Positions 1 to 6,789 of a stretch of DNA of 11,319 nt are shown here, piece after piece (the first letter of the stretch is position 1; each line of letters opens with the position of its first letter). This DNA is from Candidatus Sumerlaeota bacterium (GTDB lineage Bacteria; UBP6; UBA1177), in assembly GCA_007136595.1 (NCBI GenBank), contig SLGQ01000187.1:1-11319 (forward strand), in the 5' to 3' direction. The notes under the pieces are model-generated. The model did not search any database. It was not told the origin of the DNA and worked only from the letters and a program-made list of their open reading frames with translations. Both the position numbers and the translations under genes were made by a program.

Positions 1-2
1 TA

Positions 3-401
3 TATCCTCATTCTTACATAAGTTTTGAGACAGCTTTGAATCACTACGGGTTTATTCCTGAATCTGTCTATGAAATCACTTCTGCTTCAACAAGAAAAAC
101 TAAGATATTCAGTACACTATACGGGAATTTCAGTTACCGCTCAATTTCTTCCCGCCTGTTTTTCGGATATAATATCAATGCTGCGGAGGGTTATATAATA
201 GCTTCACCTGAAAAAACTGTTCTTGATTATTTATATTTTAGAAAGGAATTTGACGGAAACGATCTTTCACAGTGGCGACTCAATGTTGATGAATACAGAA
301 AAACTGTGGATCGGGAGTTAATTGAAAAATATCTGAAAATATTCAATAACAAGTCGCTTGAAAGGAAGTACAACATTTTAAAGGAGTACATAAATGCTTG
401 A
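3..401 (+). CDS. AbiEi-family antitoxin (type IV toxin-antitoxin), C-terminal part, 5' truncated by window edge
   Basis: The reading frame is open from base 3 without a stop, so the start and the expected N-terminal winged-helix DNA-binding domain lie to the left of the window; the TTG at 36 is an internal Leu codon, not a start. About 132 residues are visible. They match the conserved core of AbiEi-type antitoxins: a 'SYISFETALNHYGFIPE' segment, a TS.STRKTK stretch, then 'IIASPEKTVLDYLY', which is typical of this family. AbiEi proteins repress their own operon and neutralise the AbiEii nucleotidyltransferase without a stable protein complex (family knowledge). The gene overlaps the downstream toxin gene by 8 bp, which suggests translational coupling. 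Family assignment is from recognisable motifs only; substrate and specificity cannot be told. Confidence 0.8.
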   Translation, partial: YPHSYISFETALNHYGFIPESVYEITSASTRKTKIFSTLYGNFSYRSISSRLFFGYNINAAEGYIIASPEKTVLDYLYFRKEFDGNDLSQWRLNVDEYRKTVDRELIEKYLKIFNNKSLERKYNILKEYINA

Positions 402-1170
402 TTTTGAACTTATCTTAAAAGAATTTTCTCCGATTGAACAGCAATTCAAACGAAATGTTCTCAGAGAATATTTGCAGTATAAAGTGCTTGATATAATTTA
501 TAAAAGTGATTACTCAAATTCCCTTGTCTTTCTTGGCGGAACTGCTTTGAGAATAGTTCACGGCAACACTCGTTTTTCAGAAGATCTCGATTTTGATAAC
601 TTGGGAATGAATGAACAGGATTTTACGAAATTAAGCGATTTCATAAAGTACGAACTTGAGCTTGACGGATACGAAATTGAAATGAAGCAAGTTTTTAAAG
701 GAGCTTATCACTGCTATATAAAATTTCCAGAGCTGTTATACAGAGAAAAACTGAGTCCTGTAAAAAGCGAAAAGATACTCATCCAGCTTGATACCGAACC
801 TCAGAACTATAAATACGAGAGTGAAAAATTCCTTCTTAAGAAATTTGCACTTTTCAGGTTCATTCAAACAGTCCCCGTTTCAACACTTTTAAGTCAGAAA
901 ATTTCGGCTCTTCTTGGAAGAAAAAGGGGGAAAGGGAGAGATTATTTTGATGTAACTTTCCTTTTTTCAAAGACAACACCTGATTTCAGGTATCTTTCAG
1001 AAAAGCTCGGAATAAACAGTATGGATGAGTTAAAGAAAAAACTTCTTGAAAATGCAGATTCTGTTAATTTAAAAGAACTTGCATCAGATGTAAGACCGTT
1101 TATTATAAAGACAGATCAGATAGATCGGGTACTTATGTTCAGGGAATTTATTGAGTCGTTGTCTTCTTAA
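394..1170 (+). CDS. AbiEii/AbiGii-family nucleotidyltransferase toxin (type IV toxin-antitoxin)
   Basis: This 258-residue protein carries the nucleotidyltransferase signature of AbiEii/DUF1814 toxins. A 'FLGGTALR' glycine motif (about residues 46-53) is followed by 'RFSEDLDFD' (60-68), whose two aspartates D64 and D66 should bind the catalytic metals. A third acidic position (QLD, D133) lies in the strand at 127-133. The family's C-terminal Lys and R-D-x-x-D motif appears at K169 and R182-D186 (GRDYFD). Family members transfer nucleotides to RNA targets such as tRNA acceptor ends and block growth, for instance during phage infection (established for MenT/AbiEii relatives). The ATG at 394 has AAGGAG at 381-386, 7 nt upstream, inside the end of the antitoxin gene. 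All catalytic positions look intact and length is normal, so the toxin is probably functional. The RNA target is unknown. Confidence 0.85.
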   Translation: MLDFELILKEFSPIEQQFKRNVLREYLQYKVLDIIYKSDYSNSLVFLGGTALRIVHGNTRFSEDLDFDNLGMNEQDFTKLSDFIKYELELDGYEIEMKQVFKGAYHCYIKFPELLYREKLSPVKSEKILIQLDTEPQNYKYESEKFLLKKFALFRFIQTVPVSTLLSQKISALLGRKRGKGRDYFDVTFLFSKTTPDFRYLSEKLGINSMDELKKKLLENADSVNLKELASDVRPFIIKTDQIDRVLMFREFIESLSS

Positions 1171-1259
1171 AACAGTTGAATGAACGAGGGGTTTTGATTG
1201 ACTTGCAACAACTGATCTCAGGCTCTTCAGCTCTCAAAGCATTTTTTTTGCAATTTTTG

Positions 1260-1288
1260 TTGATTTTTCTGTTTTTTGAACTAATAAT
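1260..1288 (+). promoter_or_regulatory. candidate sigma70-like promoter for topB
   Basis: A -35-like TTGATT (1260-1265, 4 of 6 consensus bases) is separated by 17 bp from a -10-like AATAAT (1283-1288, 5 of 6). Transcription would start near 1295 and leave a leader of about 25 nt before the ATG at 1321. The surrounding gap 1171-1320 is T-rich, and no hairpin followed by a U-tract stands out after the toxin gene. AT-rich DNA produces such matches by chance, so this is tentative. Confidence 0.35.
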
Positions 1289-1308
1289 GATTTTATCAAA
1301 CTTGTGTT

Positions 1309-1314
1309 AGGGTG
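1309..1314 (+). promoter_or_regulatory. ribosome binding site that decides the topB start
   Basis: AGGGTG lies 6 nt upstream of the ATG at 1321 and can pair with the 16S anti-Shine-Dalgarno. An in-frame GTG at 1312 is inside this motif and has no purine-rich site of its own, so ATG 1321 is preferred. The resulting N-terminus (MRVMIVEKPSM) also matches where type IA topoisomerase III proteins usually begin. Confidence 0.6.
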
Positions 1315-1320
1315 AATCCT

Positions 1321-3576
1321 ATGCGTGTAATGATCGTGGAAAAGCCTTCAATGAGAAGGAAAATGGAAAAGGCACTTGGAAATGAAGTCAAGGTTGTTTC
1401 AAGTGTCGGACACATTGAGTCTTTGATAGATCTTGAATATTATCTTCAGGATCATTTTAAAGAAGGCAGAAAACCTTTCTGGAACGAACTTCTTCAACAT
1501 CTACCTTTCATACCTGAAAATTTCAGACACACAATCACAAATAAAAAAGTTTTTGCTGAAATTGATGCCGCACTGAAAAAAGCAACTGAAATAATACTCG
1601 GAGCCGACCCCGACAGAGAAGGAGAACTTATTCACAGAAATATTCTTGAAATAGCAAAAGAAAAAGGTTCTGTAAAAACTGACAAAATAACCAGAATATG
1701 GCTTCACAGTGAAACAGCACCTGAAATAAAAAAAGCATTTGAAAACCGTCAGAACTACAAAGATTTTGACGGTTATTATCAGGCAGCAAGAACCAGAGAG
1801 ATAGTTGACTGGCTTGTCGGCATACAACTCACCATATTATACAGCGTTAAGTACGGAAAACCGGGAAAACCTGTCAGCATAGGAAGAGTTCAGACATGGC
1901 TTCTTGCTGAAATAATAAAAAGATTCATTGAAAACCGTGATTTTGTTCCCGAACCTTTCAGAACCTTTTCTTTTCTTACAGAAGATGGTGTCGTTTTCAA
2001 TATGATAGATGAAGACGACAAAATATTTAAAACTACCGACCTTAAACTTGCCGAAGAACTTTATAACAGACTTTCCGACAGAAGACTCCTTATAACCGGA
2101 GTGAAAAAGAAAAAATTTGTTGAATATGCTCCCGCACTTTACGATCTTAAAGCTCTCCAGAAAGATGCTTCGGTCAGATATGGAATATCACCTGATGACA
2201 CTCTCAAATCTGCTCAGAAACTTTATGAAGAGTATGATCTTATAAGTTATCCGAGAACAGATTGCTCCGTTTTGAGCGAACAGGAAGCTGCTGAACTGAA
2301 ACATGCAATGAACCTTGTTTACAGGTTTGATGAATACAAATCTCTTGTGATGGCAGTTAAAGATCAGAACCCCTCATTAAAACTGGATAAAAGGTATATC
2401 GGCAAACTTGAAGGACACTATGCCATAATACCTGTTCTTTCTTATGATAAAAGTTCTGTCCCTGCACTTCAGAAAAGGGAAAAATTGATATTTGACCTCA
2501 TTGTTAAAAGATTCTGCGCAACTCTTCTTGACCCTGCTAAAGGGGAAACAACTGAATTCAGAGGAAGTATAGAAGAATCACTTTTCCTGTCCAAATTTAA
2601 AAATTATACTTCTCCCGGATATCTTGAGTTCATTAAACCTGAAAGGAAAAAAGAGGGGGAAGAGGAAAAGATCATTTCTGTAAATTATAAGAAAGATGAT
2701 CTTTTGTCAGGAATGCTTGAAATGAAAGAAGATATAACAAAACCTCCTAAACTTTTTAAAGATCACTCCCTTTTGACACTTATGGAAAAAGCACACCTTC
2801 AGATACAGGACGCTCAACTTAAAACCGCACTTAAAGAAGCTGACGGTATCGGGACTGCCGCAACAAGATCTTCTTTCCCCCCTTTGCTGATAAAACGGGG
2901 ATATATCACGAAGCAGGATGACGGAACTTATATTCCTACTCAACTTGGTTTGAAACTGTATGACATTCTTCCTCAGGAACTTGTGATCCCCGATTTTTCC
3001 GCAAATCTGGAGTATGAGCTTGCCGGATTCATAAAGAAAAGAATGACAAAAAAACCGGAAGAGATCATAAAGGAAACAGCAAAACTGCTGGAGTCAGTAT
3101 TTTCAAAAATAGGAAAGGGAGGTTATGGAATGAGCAATGCAGATGCAGGAACAGTTATCGGCAACTGCCCGGTATGCGAAGGTGAAATGAAGGAATTTTC
3201 AAAATCTTTTACTTGTCAGGGCGAATGCAAATTCATCATTTGGAAAAGTTATAACGGAGCTCCGGTTTCTCAAAGTGATGCAGTTGAACTGCTGAAAAAC
3301 GGTGTCACTGAAAAAACTTACAACATGGAAAACAAAGCCGGCAAAAAATTCAAAGCAAAACTTTTCGTTGACAAAGAAGGAAAGAAAGTTGGCTATAAAT
3401 TTGTTGATTCCCCTCGATCTTTTTCAGGAACCCTCTCCGAAAAACAGACAGCACTTATTGAAAAACATGGTGACGACCAGATCAAAGAATCTCTTAAAAA
3501 CGGCGATTTTGCAACCTGTAAAAACTGGATCGATGAATTCTTCCGGAAAATAAAGGAAAAGGACAACAGTAATTGA
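1321..3576 (+). CDS. topB: DNA topoisomerase III (type IA topoisomerase)
   Basis: This 751-residue enzyme would cut and pass single DNA strands through a 5'-phosphotyrosine link, relaxing negative supercoils and decatenating replication intermediates in the cytoplasm. The Toprim domain opens with 'MIVEKPS' (E7, K8) and has the metal-binding 'GADPDREGELIHRN' (D96, D98, E101). 'QAARTREIVDWLVG' (about 154-167) and 'SIGRVQTWLLAE' (186-197) are family hallmarks. The catalytic tyrosine is Y310 in 'LISYPRTDCS', with R312 beside it. 'GHYAIIPV' and 'DGIGTAATRSSFPPLLIKRG' complete the core. A single zinc ribbon follows (C616, C619, C632, C636), then a short beta-rich repeat and a helical tail (about 705-751) containing LSEKQ. 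Length is in the normal range for TopB. The Toprim and tyrosine motifs exclude type II or IB enzymes; the single zinc ribbon and start context favour TopB over TopA. The toxin gene upstream is 150 bp away, so topB is probably transcribed separately. Confidence 0.93.
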   Translation: MRVMIVEKPSMRRKMEKALGNEVKVVSSVGHIESLIDLEYYLQDHFKEGRKPFWNELLQHLPFIPENFRHTITNKKVFAEIDAALKKATEIILGADPDREGELIHRNILEIAKEKGSVKTDKITRIWLHSETAPEIKKAFENRQNYKDFDGYYQAARTREIVDWLVGIQLTILYSVKYGKPGKPVSIGRVQTWLLAEIIKRFIENRDFVPEPFRTFSFLTEDGVVFNMIDEDDKIFKTTDLKLAEELYNRLSDRRLLITGVKKKKFVEYAPALYDLKALQKDASVRYGISPDDTLKSAQKLYEEYDLISYPRTDCSVLSEQEAAELKHAMNLVYRFDEYKSLVMAVKDQNPSLKLDKRYIGKLEGHYAIIPVLSYDKSSVPALQKREKLIFDLIVKRFCATLLDPAKGETTEFRGSIEESLFLSKFKNYTSPGYLEFIKPERKKEGEEEKIISVNYKKDDLLSGMLEMKEDITKPPKLFKDHSLLTLMEKAHLQIQDAQLKTALKEADGIGTAATRSSFPPLLIKRGYITKQDDGTYIPTQLGLKLYDILPQELVIPDFSANLEYELAGFIKKRMTKKPEEIIKETAKLLESVFSKIGKGGYGMSNADAGTVIGNCPVCEGEMKEFSKSFTCQGECKFIIWKSYNGAPVSQSDAVELLKNGVTEKTYNMENKAGKKFKAKLFVDKEGKKVGYKFVDSPRSFSGTLSEKQTALIEKHGDDQIKESLKNGDFATCKNWIDEFFRKIKEKDNSN

Positions 3577-3584
3577 TCAATTAC
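3569..3584. promoter_or_regulatory. perfect 16-bp palindrome across the topB stop codon
   Basis: GTAATTGATCAATTAC is its own reverse complement with 8-bp arms and a central GATC. It contains the TGA stop of topB (3574-3576) and lies about 84 bp upstream of the channel-gene ATG. As RNA it could form a 6-bp stem with a 4-nt loop, but no U-tract follows directly, so it is a poor intrinsic terminator. An operator dyad for the downstream operon is the alternative. Function is not established. Confidence 0.4.
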
Positions 3585-3607
3585 AAAAAGTTTAGTTGTC
3601 AAAAAGG

Positions 3608-3635
3608 TTGTTTTTTTGTCACTCTCCGCTAAAAT
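3608..3635 (+). promoter_or_regulatory. weak candidate promoter for the channel / ABC-F / phosphatase operon
   Basis: A -10-like TAAAAT (3630-3635, 5 of 6) is preceded at 16 bp by TTGTTT (3608-3613, 3 of 6). Two better -35-like TTGTCA boxes at 3596-3601 and 3616-3621 are at the wrong spacing for it. They lie in two imperfect tandem blocks that each begin AAAAAG and end TTGTC (3585-3600 and 3601-3620). The gap of 91 bp after topB is enough for an independent promoter, but readthrough from topB is equally possible. Confidence 0.28.
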
Positions 3636-3667
3636 CACCATGTGAAAATTTACGGGGGTGTAAATAA

Positions 3668-4276
3668 ATGATCAGTTCACAAATTGCATATCTTGCAGAT
3701 CTCGGGTCGAAGTTAATACTTGTAATGCTTTTCTTTGCCAGTTTTCTTGTCCTTGCTTTCTACATTGAAAGAAAGATCTTCTTCAGGAAATATTTTCACA
3801 AAGATATTTCAGATATGATAAATAAAATCAGGAAAAGTGAGTCCCGGACAGATGTTGAATCCATCCTTACAAATGACAACAAGGAAGAGTCCAAGATCAT
3901 CATGAGATCATTGAAAGACTCAAAAAATGATAACCCGGAAAAATTTGAAGCATCTGTTGCCGTTGATATCGATCTTGAAAAAAAATCGTGGGAAAAATAT
4001 CTTCTTTACTTTGCCACTGTCGGTTCAAATGCCCCTTTTCTCGGACTTCTTGGAACTGTTCTGGGACTTATGCAGGCTTTCTCCGATCTTGCTCTTGCCG
4101 CAAGACCCGATGCAAACGCTGCAATGGCAGGGATAAGCAATGCTCTCATAACAACTGTAGCTGGAATAGTCATAGCAATTCCATCTGTTGTGATATATAA
4201 CTCATTTACAAAAAAAGTGAGCAGAGTTTCAACAAACATCAAAGCTGTCGCTAAAACGGTTTCCCGCAATTTTTAG
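3668..4276 (+). CDS. MotA/TolQ/ExbB-family proton channel protein (ExbB/TolQ-like)
   Basis: This 202-residue inner-membrane protein has the family topology: one N-terminal membrane helix (about 14-32), a charged cytoplasmic stretch (about 33-110), then two helices near 112-136 and 157-178. The second carries 'NAPFLGLLGTVLGLMQAF' and the third 'GISNALITTVAGIVIAIPSV', the two signatures of ExbB/TolQ. The threonines T130 and T162/T163 correspond to the pore-lining threonines known in that family. ExbB and TolQ form pentamers that, with ExbD or TolR, couple proton flow to outer-membrane transport or envelope constriction. No ExbD/TolR/MotB-like gene is present here; the next gene is an ABC-F ATPase 8 bp downstream, so the partner must be elsewhere if it exists. 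A G-run Shine-Dalgarno (3654-3660) sits 7 nt before the ATG. Whether it serves TonB, Tol or gliding-type machinery cannot be decided from sequence. Confidence 0.85.
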   Translation: MISSQIAYLADLGSKLILVMLFFASFLVLAFYIERKIFFRKYFHKDISDMINKIRKSESRTDVESILTNDNKEESKIIMRSLKDSKNDNPEKFEASVAVDIDLEKKSWEKYLLYFATVGSNAPFLGLLGTVLGLMQAFSDLALAARPDANAAMAGISNALITTVAGIVIAIPSVVIYNSFTKKVSRVSTNIKAVAKTVSRNF

Positions 4277-4284
4277 AGGTCAGA

Positions 4285-6195
4285 ATGCTCCTTCTTAATG
4301 ATATTTCAAAACAGTATGGCGGACAAACCATATTAAACCATGTTACACTTCCTCTTTCAAAAAACAGAACCGCTCTTGTCGGAATGAATGGTTCAGGCAA
4401 GTCAACTTTAATGAAAATAATTGCCGGTCTTGAATATGCCGACAGTGGCGATATTACAACAAAAAGAAATTCTATCATTGAATATCTTCCTCAGCAGGCA
4501 ACTTATGATTTTTCCGGTACTGTGTATGAAGAAGTTGCCGCATGGCTCAATTCTGACAGATTCAACGAACTGAGCAAAAGGGAATCTGAAATAATTTCAA
4601 TTATGGAAAACGACCCTGAGCCTGACGATTCAATTTGCGAAGAACTTGCTGAAATCGTTGAAGAACTTCACACTCTTGATGTTAAAAAAAGGAGAAAGAA
4701 CTCTGTTGAAACGATACTTTTAAATCTTGGGTTCTCCAAACAAGACTGGACCCGTCCGGCAAAAACTTTAAGTGGCGGATGGCAGATGAGGATAGCTCTT
4801 GCGAGAGTTCTTGTAAGGGAACCCGACATAATCCTTCTTGATGAACCGACAAACTATCTTGACATTTCAACCATAGATTTTCTTGCTGACTGGATATTGA
4901 AGTATGAAGGACAGATACTTCTTGTTTCTCACGACCGGGATTTTCTTAACAGGGTCGTACAGGAAACATGGGAGATATTCAGCGGAAATGTCTATATATA
5001 CAGGGGCAACTATGATTTCTATCTAACGGAAAAAGAGCAGAGGATCAAAGTTCTTGAAAAACAGAGAGAAAAACAGCTTGATGAAATAAAAGTTCTCAAT
5101 GATTTTTATGAAAAGAACAAATGTAATGCCGCCACAGCACCTCTTGCTCAATCAAAATTCAAATTGATGGAAAAACTGAAATCACAACTTATTGTTCTTC
5201 CCCGGACTCCGCCGAAAGTTACATTCCGTTTTCCAAGTCCTAAAAGGGGCGGTGAAATCGTTGCAGAAATAGAAAGTCTCTATCACAGTTTCGGAGAAAT
5301 TGATGTCATTGCGGATTATAAAAGAATAATCAGCCGGAGGGAAAGGATCGCTCTTGTAGGAAGAAACGGTTTCGGAAAATCGACATTGATGAATATTATC
5401 GGTGGAGATATGGAGCCGGTATCAGGAGAATGCCGCCTTGGAAAAGATATTGAAGTGAGCTATTTCAGACAGCACGAAATAACTCTTCTCCCCCCGGAAA
5501 TGACTGTTTTGAAATTCATAGAATCAGTTGCACCGTTTGATATGATGACAAAAGTGAAAACTCTTCTTGGCTGTTTTCTTTTCTATGAAGATGACTGGGA
5601 CAAAAAAATTTCAGTTTTAAGTGGTGGAGAAAAAGTGAGACTGGCATTTATAAAAATGGTTCTGGAACCCGGCAATCTACTTCTTCTTGATGAACCTACG
5701 ACTCACCTTGACATTGATTCAAAAGAAATACTTCTTAAAACCCTTAAAGATATTGATGCCACCATTATTTTTGTGTCGCACGATTCTCATTTCATCAATT
5801 CTCTTGCAACAAGTATCATCTATTTCAAAGGGAAGTGTGATATTGAAAATTTCCCCGGAAGTTATCAGGAATACATTGACCGTTACGGACACGATATAAT
5901 TGATGAAGATTCAGTGGGAAACAGTGCAGAAGACCAGTTAAGTCAGGGAAAAATTGATTTTGAAGTGCAAAAAGAGATCCGCAACAAAGCTAAGAAACTG
6001 GAAAAAGAGATAAAAAACATTCAAAAGGAGATCGAAAATCTCGAAGCTGAAAAAATCGAACTTTCCCGCCAACTCAGCAACCCGGAATGCGGCAACCACA
6101 GTGAAGTATCAAATAAAATTGTCACCACAGACAAAAGAATACTGAAACTGATGGAACAGTGGGAAGAAAAATCTGAAGAATTTGAAAAATACTAA
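4285..6195 (+). CDS. ABC-F family ATP-binding protein (ribosome-associated type)
   Basis: The 636-residue protein has two complete ABC nucleotide-binding domains in one chain and no membrane segments, the definition of ABC-F. Domain 1 has Walker A 'GMNGSGKST' (33-41), signature 'LSGGW' (162-166), Walker B 'IILLDEPTN' (182-190, catalytic E187) and switch His H216. A charged helical linker (about 243-305) corresponds to the P-site tRNA interaction motif. Domain 2 has 'GRNGFGKST' (359-367), 'LSGGE' (445-449), E470 and H499. A C-terminal charged coiled coil (about 558-634) resembles Uup- and YfmR-like members. ABC-F proteins bind the ribosomal E site and relieve stalls or displace antibiotics (family knowledge). 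Which subgroup this is cannot be settled by eye, so no symbol is given. The start ATG has AGAGG at 4275-4279, overlapping the stop of the channel gene, and spacing is 8 bp, so the two are co-transcribed. Confidence 0.9.
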   Translation: MLLLNDISKQYGGQTILNHVTLPLSKNRTALVGMNGSGKSTLMKIIAGLEYADSGDITTKRNSIIEYLPQQATYDFSGTVYEEVAAWLNSDRFNELSKRESEIISIMENDPEPDDSICEELAEIVEELHTLDVKKRRKNSVETILLNLGFSKQDWTRPAKTLSGGWQMRIALARVLVREPDIILLDEPTNYLDISTIDFLADWILKYEGQILLVSHDRDFLNRVVQETWEIFSGNVYIYRGNYDFYLTEKEQRIKVLEKQREKQLDEIKVLNDFYEKNKCNAATAPLAQSKFKLMEKLKSQLIVLPRTPPKVTFRFPSPKRGGEIVAEIESLYHSFGEIDVIADYKRIISRRERIALVGRNGFGKSTLMNIIGGDMEPVSGECRLGKDIEVSYFRQHEITLLPPEMTVLKFIESVAPFDMMTKVKTLLGCFLFYEDDWDKKISVLSGGEKVRLAFIKMVLEPGNLLLLDEPTTHLDIDSKEILLKTLKDIDATIIFVSHDSHFINSLATSIIYFKGKCDIENFPGSYQEYIDRYGHDIIDEDSVGNSAEDQLSQGKIDFEVQKEIRNKAKKLEKEIKNIQKEIENLEAEKIELSRQLSNPECGNHSEVSNKIVTTDKRILKLMEQWEEKSEEFEKY

Positions 6196-6204
6196 TTTTA
6201 TAAA

Positions 6205-6210
6205 AGGGGG
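6205..6210 (+). promoter_or_regulatory. ribosome binding site supporting a TTG start for the phosphatase
   Basis: AGGGGG ends 6 nt before TTG 6217. The ATG at 6212 is in another frame, only 1 nt from the motif, and runs into TAA after 18 codons. TTG is therefore the functional start; the next in-frame ATG (6253) would lose the conserved-looking NSYWV segment. Confidence 0.6.
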
Positions 6211-6216
6211 AATGAT

Positions 6217-6783
6217 TTGGCAACAGAAACTATCAGAAACAGTTACTGGGTCATGCCAGGAGAGATAATTGCAGGTCCATTTCCCGGCAGTGACGATGAA
6301 TTTATGTATAAACTGAGGTTAAGGGCACTTTTTGACACAGGAATAAGAGCTTTCATTAATTTGCAGCAACCCGGCGAAATGTCGGTAAGCAGTAAAAATT
6401 ACAAAGAAGATTACTCTTCTGTTTTCAAGAACTTTCTTGATATGGATGATGAAAATGAAATAGAAGGCGGATTTTTAAGAAGATATCCGATACCGGACAA
6501 AGATGTTCCATCTTCTGAATTGATGATAAAAATACTTGATGACATTGATATGCTCAGATCAAAGAATATCCCCCTTTATATTCATTGCTGGGGCGGGATA
6601 GGAAGAACAGGAACTGTTGTGGGATGCTGGCTTATAAGACATGGCTTTGCCGAAAAAGGAAATGTCATTGACCATATATTTAATTTAAGAAGAGCATATC
6701 TTGACTCCGTATGTCTCTCTTATCCTTCACCTGAAACCGATTCTCAGGAAAAATTCATATTGAACTGGGAAAAAGGGAAGTAG
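6217..6783 (+). CDS. dual-specificity / protein-tyrosine phosphatase-like protein
   Basis: This 188-residue soluble protein has the Cys-based phosphatase loop 'HCWGGIGRTG' (residues 123-132), with catalytic C124 and phosphate-binding R130 in the HCx5R pattern. A probable general acid is D94 or D96 in 'PIPDKDVPS'. The C-terminal 'SPETDSQEKFILNW' resembles the Q-loop region of compact bacterial and archaeal dual-specificity phosphatases. The N-terminal 'SYWVMPGEIIAGPFPGS' is a usual opening for these proteins. It would remove phosphate from Ser/Thr/Tyr residues or small phosphorylated compounds; the substrate cannot be read from sequence. There is no signal peptide. Spacing from the ABC-F gene is 21 bp with a strong Shine-Dalgarno, so it is the likely last gene of that operon. 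It ends 6 nt before the convergent lipoprotein gene. Confidence 0.85.
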   Translation: MATETIRNSYWVMPGEIIAGPFPGSDDEFMYKLRLRALFDTGIRAFINLQQPGEMSVSSKNYKEDYSSVFKNFLDMDDENEIEGGFLRRYPIPDKDVPSSELMIKILDDIDMLRSKNIPLYIHCWGGIGRTGTVVGCWLIRHGFAEKGNVIDHIFNLRRAYLDSVCLSYPSPETDSQEKFILNWEKGK

Positions 6784-6789
6784 ATATAA

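Noticed and set aside
36..38. TTG at 36 as the antitoxin start
   Set aside because: The frame is open upstream to base 3 and encodes the conserved SYISFETAL segment, so the gene is truncated by the window, not short.
1171..1259. Possible terminator after the toxin gene
   Set aside because: T-tracts are present, but I found no stable GC-rich stem directly before them; CTGA-TC-TCAG (1212-1221) is too short.
1312..1320. GTG at 1312 as the topB start
   Set aside because: It lies within the likely Shine-Dalgarno and adds three residues not expected at the start of the family.
1501..1827. 108-codon frame on the minus strand inside topB
   Set aside because: Antisense to Toprim-domain motifs; composition (Phe/Cys/Tyr-rich) is typical of a shadow frame.
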